DNA from: Nocardia iowensis
GTDB lineage: Bacteria > Actinomycetota > Actinomycetes > Mycobacteriales > Mycobacteriaceae
NCBI RefSeq assembly: GCF_019222765.1
Contig: NZ_CP078145.1
Location: 2,976,001 to 3,040,000, forward strand
Length of the DNA stretch: 64,000 nt
Reading direction: 5' to 3'
Shown: positions 55,673 to 63,816 of the stretch, piece after piece
Numbering within the stretch: the stretch's first letter is position 1
Layout of the letters: the number at the start of each line of letters is the position of its first letter
Position numbers and translations under genes: made by a program
Notes under the pieces: model-generated
Database searches by the model: none
Told to the model about the DNA's origin: nothing
Seen by the model: the letters and a program-made list of their open reading frames with translations, nothing else

Positions 55673-56409
55673 CCGCCGTTGGCGAAGATCGTTTGGCCGG
55701 TGATCCAGCCGCCGTCGGTGGCGAGGAATTCCACCAGCGGCGCGATGTCCTCGATACTGGTGAGGCGACCGCCCATGGCCTGGGACTTGTGGAACTCCAC
55801 CCGCTCCGGAGTTTCCTGCGGGTAGAAGAACGGGGTGTCCATCGGGCCGGGGGCGACATTGTTGACCGAGATGCCGCGCGCAGCGAACTCTTTCGCCGCG
55901 GCGCGAGTGAAATGCTCCACCGGTGCTTTGGCGCCTGCGTAAGTGGAATAGCCATCGGTGAACGCCGCGAGCAGCGAGGTGACAACGGTGACGATCTTGC
56001 CACCGTCGTTGAGTCGTTTGCCCGCTTCCTGGAGGAAGAAGTAGGCGGCTTTGGCATTGATGTCGAACATCGAATCGTATTCGGTTTCAGTGGTTTCGAT
56101 GATCGGCTTGCGCAGTACCTTGCCGACGGTGTTGATCGCGATGTCCACCGACCCGAACGCGTCGACGGCGGTGTCGAACATCCGCCGGACGTTCGCGGGC
56201 ACGGTCAGGTCGGCCTGAAACTTGACCGCCTTGGCGCCCGCGGCTTCGATCGCCGCCACGGTCTTGTCGGCATCGGTCTCGGTGCCGGCGCTGTTGTAAT
56301 GCACCAGCACGTTGGCGCCACGTTCGGCCAGCGAGGTACTGATCAGACCGCCCAGGTTCTTCGCGCCCGCGGCGACGACGGCCGACTTGCCTTCCAACAC
56401 AGTGCTCAT
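55657..56409 (-). CDS. Short-chain dehydrogenase/reductase
   Basis: 250 aa, ATG 56409. The classical SDR layout has the variant cofactor loop AVVAAGAKNLGGLIS in place of TGxxxGIG, then INTVGKV (NNAG variant), the catalytic Ser in VTSLLAA and Tyr-x3-Lys in YAGAKAPVEH, ending GGWITGQTIFANGGYTTR. It probably reduces or oxidises a carbonyl/alcohol with NAD(P)(H). It has its own promoter with an operator-like dyad that resembles the one in front of the LysR gene upstream. Confidence 0.9.
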   Translation of the reverse strand: MSTVLEGKSAVVAAGAKNLGGLISTSLAERGANVLVHYNSAGTETDADKTVAAIEAAGAKAVKFQADLTVPANVRRMFDTAVDAFGSVDIAINTVGKVLRKPIIETTETEYDSMFDINAKAAYFFLQEAGKRLNDGGKIVTVVTSLLAAFTDGYSTYAGAKAPVEHFTRAAAKEFAARGISVNNVAPGPMDTPFFYPQETPERVEFHKSQAMGGRLTSIEDIAPLVEFLATDGGWITGQTIFANGGYTTR

Positions 56410-56501
56410 GATGAGGGTCCTTCGCTTCGATTCGGAGATCTTCCGAGGTCGACGCTAGGGCCGCCTATTACAAATAGGAAACAGAACTTTTTGGTCTATC
56501 T

Positions 56502-56516
56502 ACAACTATTGGTTGT
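56502..56516. promoter_or_regulatory. LysR operator candidate upstream of the SDR
   Basis: ACAAC-TATTG-GTTGT, 5-bp perfect arms, 93 bp before the SDR start; it shares ACAA/TTGT half-sites with the element at 57517-57535. Confidence 0.45.
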
Positions 56517-56560
56517 TAACTTGAGGTCTGCGCGGGACGAGAAGCGCGGCGACCGCCCGG

Positions 56561-57496
56561 TCATTCGTGTGGCATCGGCAAGCTCGAACCTGGGTTGTCA
56601 CCGGTGGTGAGGAGGTCGCGGATGGCCGATCGAGTGTGCGGCAGCCACACGGCCTGCACCGGGGCCAGCGGCGGATCGGCGAGGTCGATGACCTCCACCG
56701 CGCCGCCGAGCGCGGCACCGGGCGGCGCGGTAACGAGGGCGACGGCGTCGGGGTAGTCGAGCACGGCGGAGGCAGGCGTCGTGCCCTGGATCCGGTTCAC
56801 CACCAGCGTCGGCTCGAAACCCGCACGGCGGCAAGTACTCAGAATGAAATCGGTGTAGAACGACTTCCCCGGCGGAGCCCAGACGACGATCCGCTCGTCA
56901 TGCAGATCCCGGATGGCAACGGTAGGGCGCCCGGCGAACCGATGACCGCGGGCGACGGCGATGCGCAGCGGGTGATAGGCGATCACCGCGGCGGCCAGCG
57001 TGGCGGGGACCGTGATCCCGCGCCGTAGAGCCAAGTCGACGGTGCCATCGAGGACGGCCGATTCGAGATCCCGCGGAAACATCTGCACGGCCGTGACCGA
57101 CACGTCCGGCATCCCGGTGCGCACCGGCTCGAGCACGCCGTGCACCTCCTCGGACGTGACCGCCGGAGTGTGGGCGACAACGAAGGGCCGCCGTTGCGTG
57201 GCCGCTGCGTCACGGACCTGCCGGGCCAGCACCTGCCCGGCCGCCAGCAAGACCGACGCACCCTCGCGCAGCGCCTCCCCGGCGGCCGTGAGGCGGACCT
57301 GCCGACCGGTGCGGTCGAACAGCGTCACGCCCAACTGGGCCTCCAGCTTGGCGACCGAACTGCTGATGGCCTGCTGGCTCAGATGCAGCCGCTCGGCAGC
57401 CCGGCTGAAGCCGGAGTATTCGGCGACACACAAGAATTGCTGCAGCCGCCGCGCGTCCAACGGCTCGTCGCTGGGCGACACGGCAGGATTGAGCAT
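56561..57496 (-). CDS. LysR-family transcriptional regulator
   Basis: 311 aa from ATG 57496 (other in-frame Met codons lie at 57505 and 57529). HTH: LQQFLCVAEYSGFSRAAERL then SQQAISSSVAKLEAQLGVTL. The effector domain has FVVAHTPAVTSEEVHGVLEP and RIQGTTPASAVLDYPDAVAL. It lies directly upstream of the SDR on the same strand. Matching dyads in both upstream regions suggest that it autoregulates and controls the SDR. Confidence 0.92.
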   Translation of the reverse strand: MLNPAVSPSDEPLDARRLQQFLCVAEYSGFSRAAERLHLSQQAISSSVAKLEAQLGVTLFDRTGRQVRLTAAGEALREGASVLLAAGQVLARQVRDAAATQRRPFVVAHTPAVTSEEVHGVLEPVRTGMPDVSVTAVQMFPRDLESAVLDGTVDLALRRGITVPATLAAAVIAYHPLRIAVARGHRFAGRPTVAIRDLHDERIVVWAPPGKSFYTDFILSTCRRAGFEPTLVVNRIQGTTPASAVLDYPDAVALVTAPPGAALGGAVEVIDLADPPLAPVQAVWLPHTRSAIRDLLTTGDNPGSSLPMPHE

Positions 57497-57516
57497 GCGC
57501 GGCATGCTACCGGTAG

Positions 57517-57535
57517 CTACAAGCAGCAATTGTAG
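57517..57535. promoter_or_regulatory. LysR autoregulatory dyad
   Basis: CTACAA-N7-TTGTAG, 6-bp perfect arms, nested in a looser TAGCTAC...GTAGCTA dyad, 21 bp upstream of the LysR start. Confidence 0.5.
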
Positions 57536-57640
57536 GTAGCTAGATATTTACTGTTTCCGATAGCTGAGTCGGAGATCTACCTTCGAAGAACGGCGTACAA
57601 CCAGGAAGGCGCCGACCCCGGCGCCGGAAGTGGAGACCGC

Positions 57641-57928
57641 ATGAGCCGCACTACCGTCATCATCATTGTCGGATTCGTCGTCCTCGCCGTGTTCCTGCTC
57701 GTGGGCGCGGGGTTCGGGCGCCGCGGGATCCGCCGGGCGACCGAGGATTTCCTTCTTGTATGGCTTGCGCTGGTCAGCGGCAACATGGCGGTCGGCGTGA
57801 TCGATGAGGGCTATGGCGTTGTCGAGGAAATCCCGTTCTGGATCCTGAATTTCGTACCCGCCGCCGCTGTCGCGGTCTTTGTCCGCTACCTGGTGCGCGA
57901 CGAGCGCCCCGCAGTGACAGCGGGATAG
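57641..57928 (+). CDS. Small membrane protein
   Basis: 95 aa, ATG 57641 with GGAGACCGC upstream. Three hydrophobic segments: VIIIVGFVVLAVFLLVGAGF, FLLVWLALVSGNMAVGVID and IPFWILNFVPAAAVAVFV, with short charged loops (GRRGIRRATED, RDERP). Family unknown. It is divergent from the LysR gene; the dyad at 57517-57535 could also affect it. The next gene on this strand (LtrA-like) starts 61 bp later. Confidence 0.75.
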   Translation: MSRTTVIIIVGFVVLAVFLLVGAGFGRRGIRRATEDFLLVWLALVSGNMAVGVIDEGYGVVEEIPFWILNFVPAAAVAVFVRYLVRDERPAVTAG

Positions 57929-57989
57929 GCAGACCCGGACGTTTGCTCGCCGAGGCGTGTCCGGGCGGGCGGTGCGGGGTGTTTGCGGC

Positions 57990-59285
57990 ATGCTTTCACG
58001 GGTGAATGAGACTGAGCGTTCTGATGGCGTGACCAGTGCGGTTGCGCACCGTATCAGGCCGATGGTCGGGCGTGATCCTCGGGAACGAGGCAGGGCTTCC
58101 TCGCCGCTGGAGTTGTTGCTCGATCTGACGTTCGTGGTCGCGGTGGGGACTGCAGCGTCGCAATTCGCGGAGATGCTGGCGGAAGGGCGGGTCGGCCCGG
58201 CGATTGTCGCGTTCGTCTTGGCGATGTTCGCGATCGTGGTGGCGTGGTTGAATTTCAGCTGGTTCGCGTCGGCCTTCGACACCGACGATTGGCTATACCG
58301 GGTGCTGACGATGCTGCAGATGGTCGGCGTGGTCGTCTTCTCCCTCGGGTTGCCTGCGATGTTCCATTCGGTTGGGCATGGAGAGCGGCTGGAACTGCGC
58401 CTGATGGTGATCGGGTACGTGGTGATGCGGGTGGCGATGGTTCTGCAGTGGGCACGGGTGGCCCGGCAGTCCGCCGCGTTCCGTGGTGTTGGGATAGCGA
58501 ACATTCGGTGGATCGTGATCGTCCAAATCGGTTGGGTGGTCGTCGGATTCGTGCATATGCCGATCGGTGCGGTCTTGGTGGCTGTGGTCTTGCTCGGGTT
58601 GTTGGAACTGTGCCTGCCGCTGCTCACCCAGGGGGGCGCGGCCGGGACGCCATGGCATCCGCATCACATGGCCGAGAGGTACGGCCTGTTCGCGATCATC
58701 ACCCTCGGCGAGGGCGTGGTCGGCACCGTCGCCTCGTCGTCGGGTTTGCTCGGGGGCGAGGACGGGATGCATTGGTCGGCCAACGCGGTCGCTGTCGTCG
58801 TGGCCGGTGTCGGATTGACCTTCGGTATGTGGTGGGTGTACTTCGCGACGCCGTTCGGTGAGGTGCTGGCGCGTCGTCGGCGCCGCGGATACCTCTTCGG
58901 ATATGGGCACATTCCCTTGTTCATCGGCATCGCCGGTGCCGGTGCGGGCCTGCATGTCGCGGGTCTGTACCTCGAACATCACGCCGAACTCGGCGAACTC
59001 GCGGTGGTGCTTTCGCTGTCGGTCCCCGTCGGCCTCTATCTGCTTATGGTGTACCTGCTACACACGGTGCTGCTGTCCGCGGTCGATCGATTCCACCTGC
59101 TGTTGATCGGCCTCACACTGGGCCTCTTGATTGCGGCCGGAGTGCTATCCGCGCTCGGTGCCGGAATAGCGGTATGCCTGATCGTGGTGATGCTCGCGCC
59201 ATACGTCACGGTAATCGGCTACGAAACAGTCGGACACCGGCACCAGCAGCAGATGCTGACCGAGCTCGGCGACGCCCGTGAATAG
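57990..59285 (+). CDS. LtrA-type (low temperature requirement A) membrane protein
   Basis: 431 aa from ATG 57990 (a GTG at 57957 would add 11 residues). The LtrA hallmark SSPLELLLDLTFVVAVG with its paired acids is at about 38-54, then DTDDWLYRVLTMLQMVGV, the conserved HHMAERYGLFAIITLGEGVV in the middle, and about eleven membrane helices in all. The family's biochemical role is not established; the name comes from Listeria. The compact operon-like spacing with the small membrane protein suggests joint expression. Confidence 0.88.
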   Translation: MLSRVNETERSDGVTSAVAHRIRPMVGRDPRERGRASSPLELLLDLTFVVAVGTAASQFAEMLAEGRVGPAIVAFVLAMFAIVVAWLNFSWFASAFDTDDWLYRVLTMLQMVGVVVFSLGLPAMFHSVGHGERLELRLMVIGYVVMRVAMVLQWARVARQSAAFRGVGIANIRWIVIVQIGWVVVGFVHMPIGAVLVAVVLLGLLELCLPLLTQGGAAGTPWHPHHMAERYGLFAIITLGEGVVGTVASSSGLLGGEDGMHWSANAVAVVVAGVGLTFGMWWVYFATPFGEVLARRRRRGYLFGYGHIPLFIGIAGAGAGLHVAGLYLEHHAELGELAVVLSLSVPVGLYLLMVYLLHTVLLSAVDRFHLLLIGLTLGLLIAAGVLSALGAGIAVCLIVVMLAPYVTVIGYETVGHRHQQQMLTELGDARE

Positions 59286-59290
59286 CGCTT

Positions 59291-59305
59291 GCCCCACTGG
59301 GGGGC
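59291..59305 (+). terminator. Weak hairpin after the LtrA-like gene
   Basis: GCCCC / GGGGC with a short centre, 5 bp after the stop; no T-run. Confidence 0.3.
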
Positions 59306-59459
59306 GGCGACAGATGGCGGTCCATGAACGGATCTCGCCTCCGGACCCGGCGCTACGCTGATGACGACATACCGGGGCGCTGCCGATTTCGCTGATCGCG
59401 AGAGTCGGCGCAGCAGCTTCGTTCGTCCGATTGCTGAGTGTGAGAAGGGAAGTCGCGGG

Positions 59460-60833
59460 ATGCTGTTGCCATCGACCGAGCGGGCATTGTTGCATCGGGT
59501 CGCCGTTGAGCAGGCGGAATATCGGGTGCCCTCGCTGATCGCTGCCGTGGTGCGGGACGGGCAGCTGGCATGGTCGGGCGCCAGGGGGCGGGTCGAGGGG
59601 AGTCGGCCGACCATCGACACGCAGTACCGCATCGGGTCGATCACCAAGTCGATGGTGGCCACCGTGGTGATGCGGTTGCGCGACGAGGGCAAGCTCGACC
59701 TGGCCGACCCACTGGCCAAACACGTGCCCGGCGCGCCGCTGGGGGACCGGACGGTTGCCCAGCTGCTCTCGCATACCGCCGGCCTGCGCGCGGAATCCCC
59801 CGGCGACTGGTGGGAGCGCACCGAGGGTGGGGATTGGGCCGAACTCGCCGACAGCCTGGATGGCGATGCGGGCAGCAAGGCGCTGTTGCATCGGGCGGGC
59901 CGACGGTTCCACTATTCCAACGTCGGCTTCGCCGCGCTCGGCGAGTTGGTCGCCCGGTTGCGCGGACAAAGCTGGTTCGAGGCACTGCGCGCCGAGGTGC
60001 TCGCCCCGCTGGGCATGGGCCGGACGACGGTGTTGTCCGCTGCCCCGCACGCCGCCGGCTGGGCGGTGCACCCCTGGGCGGACGTGGCACTACCGGAGCC
60101 ATCGCACGACAACGGAGCGATGGGAGCGGCCGGTCAGCTGTGGTCGACGGTGCACGACCTGGCCCGCTGGGCGGCGTTCATCGGCGGCGACACCGGCGAT
60201 GTGCTCGCGGCCGACACACTGGAGGAAATGCGCGCGCCGGCCACGGTCGCGGACGGCGACGAGTGGGATTCCGGGTACGGACTCGGCCTGCAGTTGCAGC
60301 GCCGCAAGGGCCGTCGGCTGGCCGGTCACACCGGGGCCATGCCCGGCTTCATCGCCACCGTCTGGGCCGACCCCAAGGACCACACCGGCGTGCTGTTCCT
60401 GTCCAACACCACCTACGGCGGCATCCGAGGCAAGCTGACCGACGCGATGCTGGACATCCTCGCCGAGCACGAACCAACCATTCCCGAGGAATGGCTGCCC
60501 GCACCCACGGTGGACCCGCAGTTGCTGGCGCTCACCGGAACCTGGTACTGGGGCACCGCCTCGATCGCGCTGCACCTGCGTGCCGATGGCCTGCTAGAGC
60601 TCAAGGCGCTCGCGCACGGCGGGCGGGAGTCCCGGTTCCGCCCGGAGGCCGACGGCTCGTGGACCGGACTGGACGGCTACTACGCCGGTGAGCGCATGAA
60701 CGTCGTGCGTGGCTCCGACGGCGCGGCGCAGCGCCTGGAACTCGTGAGCTATGTGTTCACCCGAGCGCCCTACGAGCCGGCCGAGCCGATCCCCGGCGGG
60801 GTCGACCCGGCGGGCTGGCAGGCTCGGAGATAG
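59460..60833 (+). CDS. Serine hydrolase of the beta-lactamase/DD-peptidase (class C) family
   Basis: 457 aa, ATG 59460 with AAGGGAAGTCG upstream. Active-site Ser60-x-x-Lys63 in RIGSITKSMVATVV, Tyr-Ser-Asn in FHYSNVGFAALGELV, and the third motif as HTG (AGHTGAMPGF), typical of EstB-like esterases and class C-type proteins. A C-terminal beta domain of about 110 residues (about 345-457) follows. It has no signal peptide, so it is more likely an esterase or peptidase acting inside the cell than a secreted beta-lactamase. Confidence 0.9.
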   Translation: MLLPSTERALLHRVAVEQAEYRVPSLIAAVVRDGQLAWSGARGRVEGSRPTIDTQYRIGSITKSMVATVVMRLRDEGKLDLADPLAKHVPGAPLGDRTVAQLLSHTAGLRAESPGDWWERTEGGDWAELADSLDGDAGSKALLHRAGRRFHYSNVGFAALGELVARLRGQSWFEALRAEVLAPLGMGRTTVLSAAPHAAGWAVHPWADVALPEPSHDNGAMGAAGQLWSTVHDLARWAAFIGGDTGDVLAADTLEEMRAPATVADGDEWDSGYGLGLQLQRRKGRRLAGHTGAMPGFIATVWADPKDHTGVLFLSNTTYGGIRGKLTDAMLDILAEHEPTIPEEWLPAPTVDPQLLALTGTWYWGTASIALHLRADGLLELKALAHGGRESRFRPEADGSWTGLDGYYAGERMNVVRGSDGAAQRLELVSYVFTRAPYEPAEPIPGGVDPAGWQARR

Positions 60834-60836
60834 ACA

Positions 60837-61853
60837 CTACTTCGGCGCGGGCGGGTTCCATCGCCTCGCCAGCTCGTCGAGTCGATCGCGGATTCGCCGA
60901 ATCCGTTTGGTGGGTGACGTTTTCGGAGAGAACAGCGAAACCGACAGCGGATTCAGTGGTGTCTGCGTGGGCTGTGGGACATGGCCGGATTGCAGGACGC
61001 CGCCGAGCTCTGGCCCGTACCCCAGATCGACCGCGATTCGGTCGGTCCGGTATTCGGCGCGGGCGACCAGCGGCCGCAGCGCCCATGCCGCGACCTCGGG
61101 AACGAGGCGCAGCAACAACGCCGGTGCGAGGCCAACGATCACGGTGGCCGCCGCGACTGCCGGGCAGGCGACGAGGACCCTGGTGAGCACGGTCCAGCCG
61201 ACGGAGAAGATTCGGGAGCTCCGCGCGGGCAACCGTTGCGCGATCGTGTCGCCGACGGCGATCAGATCCAGACTCGACATCAACGTCCGCTCGATCCCGA
61301 CCACCGGAAAGTTGTAGTTGCGAAACACCAACTGCCAGAAGGCCGCTCGTCCCTGCACTCGTTGCGCGAGTTGATGAGCGAGCACGGCTTCCAACTCCCG
61401 CGGCTCGAGTCGCTGCAGTGATTCGGGAGATGTCGTGATCATTCGGCCGGGCGTCACCAATTGCCGATCCGCCTTCTGTACCCACAGCGTGTAGGACGAG
61501 GCGGGCACGTCGGCCTGGCGCGCGACGTTCTCCCACGCGGTGATCAGCGTGCGCTGTTCGTCGGACGTAGGCTCCCGCAGACCGTTTATTCGCAACATCC
61601 AGCGATGTTCCGCGCCTCGGAAAGACACCGCACTCCAGGCGGTGCACAGCAGAAACCAGGTCGCCGCCAGCACGCCCCGAACACCGACGCCGAGCGCGAG
61701 GCCGAATCCGTAGAGCAACACCGTCATCAACGCCGCGGACGGTATCGCGGCCAGCAGCAGCACGATCCACGCCCGCACCCGGTCCGCGACCGACCGACGG
61801 GCAACCGCAGTTCCGCCTGGGTAATTCGCCTTCGCGATCACTTCGGAGGTCAT
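60837..61853 (-). CDS. M48-like membrane protein with inactivated zinc motif
   Basis: 338 aa from ATG 61853. Two N-terminal membrane helices (about 28-75), then an M48-type domain (SSYTLWVQKADRQLVTPGRM, LQRLEPRELEAVLAHQLAQRV) and further helices near 200-245. In M48 proteases the sequence at LAHQLAQRV is LAHELAHR; here Glu161 is Gln and the second His164 is Gln, so zinc binding and catalysis should be lost. The later EYRTDRIAVDLG (ExxxD) block is kept, arguing for a stable pseudo-protease rather than decay. It is divergent from a TetR gene that carries two matching operators. Confidence 0.82.
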   Translation of the reverse strand: MTSEVIAKANYPGGTAVARRSVADRVRAWIVLLLAAIPSAALMTVLLYGFGLALGVGVRGVLAATWFLLCTAWSAVSFRGAEHRWMLRINGLREPTSDEQRTLITAWENVARQADVPASSYTLWVQKADRQLVTPGRMITTSPESLQRLEPRELEAVLAHQLAQRVQGRAAFWQLVFRNYNFPVVGIERTLMSSLDLIAVGDTIAQRLPARSSRIFSVGWTVLTRVLVACPAVAAATVIVGLAPALLLRLVPEVAAWALRPLVARAEYRTDRIAVDLGYGPELGGVLQSGHVPQPTQTPLNPLSVSLFSPKTSPTKRIRRIRDRLDELARRWNPPAPK

Positions 61854-61958
61854 GCCCGACGGTACAGCGGATTCCGGCCACGCCGCTGAACCGGCGGTGA
61901 TCGCGCGATGGCCAACTACTTGCAGCTCGGGGCGTTGGTTGCTTGGCTGCATCAAATC

Positions 61959-62004
61959 TTGCTTACGTAAGCAAAAGCCGGTACGGTTTTGCTCATGCAA
62001 GCAA
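61959..62004. promoter_or_regulatory. Two TetR operators
   Basis: TTGCTTACGTAAGCAA (61959-61974, perfect) and TTGCTCATGCAAGCAA (61989-62004), both TTGCT-N6-AGCAA, 30 bp apart; the second covers the TetR start codon at 61995. Confidence 0.7.
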
Positions 62005-62624
62005 GAAGTGGCTCGAGCAAGCAAGTCGGGCGAACATTCACCGAGGCGGCTCGGCGCGCACAGATCGTCGACGCCGCGATCGAAGTGATCGCCGAGCACG
62101 GCCTGCCCAATACCTCGTTCGCGAAGATCGCGCAGCAAGCCGGGCTGAGCAGCACCGGCATGATCTCCTACCATTTCCGGGGCAAGAATGAGCTGATCCG
62201 CGAGGTAGCGGCCGAAATCGTGCGCGTGAACACCGATTTCGTCGTCGCCAAGCTCGAGCCCGAGGTCGGGTACACGGCCGGTCTGCGCGCCTACTTCACG
62301 GCCAACATGGCGTTGCTCGACGAGTATCCCCAGCATCAGCGGGCGCTCGCCAGCATTGTCGCCAATGCCAGGTCCGATGATCCGGAGCTGTTCGGCCTGA
62401 TCGAGCACGTCGCCGAAATCGCCCGTGGTCAGGAGGAGTGGCTCCGAGAAGCGCAGCGGGCCGGGGAATTTCGGGCCTTCGATCCCGCGATCATGGCGCT
62501 GGCCATTCGGGCCGCCCGAGACGCGGCCGTCGCCCGCGCGGCCGACGATCCCGACTTCGACACCGTGGCCTGTGCCCGTGAATTGGGCGATCTCTTCGAA
62601 CGCGCTGCCCGCGAGCAGTCGTGA
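61995..62624 (+). CDS. TetR-family regulator
   Basis: 209 aa, ATG 61995. HTH at about 18-62 (AQIVDAAIEVIAEHGLPNTS, AQQAGLSSTGMISYHFRGK). The C-terminal helical domain is of the TetR_C type. Its start codon lies inside one of the two palindromes it probably binds, giving tight autorepression. The next gene starts 15 bp after its stop. It likely controls both the M48-like gene and the membrane protein downstream. Confidence 0.92.
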   Translation: MQARSGSSKQVGRTFTEAARRAQIVDAAIEVIAEHGLPNTSFAKIAQQAGLSSTGMISYHFRGKNELIREVAAEIVRVNTDFVVAKLEPEVGYTAGLRAYFTANMALLDEYPQHQRALASIVANARSDDPELFGLIEHVAEIARGQEEWLREAQRAGEFRAFDPAIMALAIRAARDAAVARAADDPDFDTVACARELGDLFERAAREQS

Positions 62625-62638
62625 TTATTGGAGCCGAG

Positions 62639-63304
62639 ATGAACTCACCGCAGACGCTTCCCGCCGACCGCACGCCGGAGCAGAAACGCACCGCAGCCCG
62701 CCGTCACCTCCTACGCCAGCTGACCTTGGAGTTGGTGCTCCCACTCGGCGGTTACTACGCCCTGCGCGCAGCCGGGGTGGACCCGTGGCTGGCGCTGATC
62801 GCGCCCGCACTGCTGATCGGGGGGTTACTCGCTTATTACGCGATAAGACAGCGTCGCCTCGACACGATCGCGCTGTTCACCCTCACCATGATCGTGATCG
62901 GCACGGTGATGACCCTGGTGACCGGAGACCCCCGCACGCTGCTGGTGCGCGACAGCTGGATTTTCGGCGTCATCGGCCTGTGGATGCTGGCCACCCTGTT
63001 GACCCCGCGCCCCTTCATGCGCACTGCCTCCCGCGCGATAGTCACGGCGAAGATCGGTGAGGAAGGCTACCGGCAGTGGGATGCCCGCTGGGACAACGAT
63101 TCCCGGTTCCGCGGTCACCTGCGCGTGCTGACCGCCGTGTGGGGTACGGCCTTCGCGGCTGACGCGCTGGTGCGAGTAGTGCTCGCCTACACACTCCCGA
63201 TCGATTCGGTACCGCTGGTGAGCACCTTGCAATGGCTCGCTGTCCTCGCCGTCGTCCTGATCTTCCACAACATCTACGTCACCAAACACGGACTGAAGGC
63301 CTGA
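62639..63304 (+). CDS. Polytopic membrane protein (VC0807-like)
   Basis: 221 aa from ATG 62639 (TTGGAG upstream); a GTG at 62621 overlapping the TetR stop is also possible. About six membrane helices (LELVLPLGGYYALRAAGV, PWLALIAPALLIGGLLAYYA, IALFTLTMIVIGTVMTLVTG, TLQWLAVLAVVLIFHNIYV). It resembles the VC0807/intracellular-septation-like group, whose function is unknown. Co-transcribed with the TetR gene. Confidence 0.78.
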   Translation: MNSPQTLPADRTPEQKRTAARRHLLRQLTLELVLPLGGYYALRAAGVDPWLALIAPALLIGGLLAYYAIRQRRLDTIALFTLTMIVIGTVMTLVTGDPRTLLVRDSWIFGVIGLWMLATLLTPRPFMRTASRAIVTAKIGEEGYRQWDARWDNDSRFRGHLRVLTAVWGTAFAADALVRVVLAYTLPIDSVPLVSTLQWLAVLAVVLIFHNIYVTKHGLKA

Positions 63305-63350
63305 GCCGCCATTGCGGCTGAACGTCGCCGACTTGGATTACTGTGGCGGC

Positions 63351-63518
63351 GTGGGGTTTGCCGAATATGGTCCAGGTGATGTCGTCTATTTTCCGGAGGG
63401 ACCGTTCAGCGGTGTTTGCGGGGTCGTGCGAGAAGTCGACGCCCGTAGGGCCAAGCTGCGCATCGACTTCGGTGAGGGACTTGTCCATCGCGAAGGCGGG
63501 GTGCTGCGGGAGCGCTGA
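63351..63518 (+). CDS. Small KOW-like protein
   Basis: 55 aa if started at GTG 63351, which lies 6 nt after a TACTGT -10 hexamer without a ribosome-binding site, as in leaderless genes; the frame opens at 63312. The sequence FAEYGPGDVVYFPEGPFSGVCGVVREVD has the GxxVxxxxGPFxGxxGxV pattern of KOW domains that bind RNA or ribosomal partners, as in NusG. It is too short to be NusG itself. Confidence 0.6.
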   Translation: MGFAEYGPGDVVYFPEGPFSGVCGVVREVDARRAKLRIDFGEGLVHREGGVLRER

Positions 63519-63709
63519 CACAGTCTGACCGTCGATTTCGACGAGGTCGAGTTGGTCTAGAGGTGCGCTCCCGCTCAAAGCCTCCGTCGATTCCCCCTAC
63601 TCATCGAAGTCCAGCCGCGAGGGGTCGCGAATCGTCCGTCAATGATGCGGCGGCACGAGTGCTCGATAATCGGTGGCAACGTTTTGAGGTGTCGGTTAGG
63701 GTTCCGCCC
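63519..63709. other. Upstream region of the mini-ORF, no gene seen
   Basis: Contains the -10-like TAGGGT (63697-63702) seven bases before the ATG at 63710. Minus-strand frames here are low-complexity and unsupported. Confidence 0.4.
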
Positions 63710-63757
63710 ATGTGTATAGGCCCTGCGATGATCATGAAGCCCTGGTCGCTCCGCTGA
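63710..63757 (+). CDS. 15-codon leaderless mini-ORF (putative attenuation leader peptide)
   Basis: ATG 63710 encodes MCIGPAMIMKPWSLR and stops at 63757. The start sits 7 nt after a TAGGGT -10 hexamer with no ribosome-binding site, so the transcript would begin at or beside the ATG. A stem-loop follows 23 nt after the stop. Leaderless micro-ORF plus hairpin is the layout of attenuation leaders; the controlled gene would lie beyond the right edge. The peptide matches no leader I know. Confidence 0.5.
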   Translation: MCIGPAMIMKPWSLR

Positions 63758-63780
63758 CGGCGGCGACCTGAAATCCAACT

Positions 63781-63816
63781 GAAGCCGCCGTCCGGGTAAT
63801 CGCGCCGGGCGGTTTC
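63781..63816 (+). terminator. Hairpin downstream of the mini-ORF (attenuator candidate)
   Basis: GAAGCCGCC pairs with GGCGGTTTC (one G-U), with an inner CCGG/CCGG extension; located 23-59 nt after the mini-ORF stop. Confidence 0.5.

Noticed and set aside
57548..58627. 359-codon minus-strand frame opposite the LtrA-like gene
   Set aside because: The plus strand encodes two membrane proteins with proper hydrophobic segments; the minus frame is Thr/Arg/Ser noise.
59460..60833. Secreted beta-lactamase resistance gene
   Set aside because: The SxxK/YSN/HTG motifs are present, but there is no signal peptide and the HTG third motif favours an esterase-like member.
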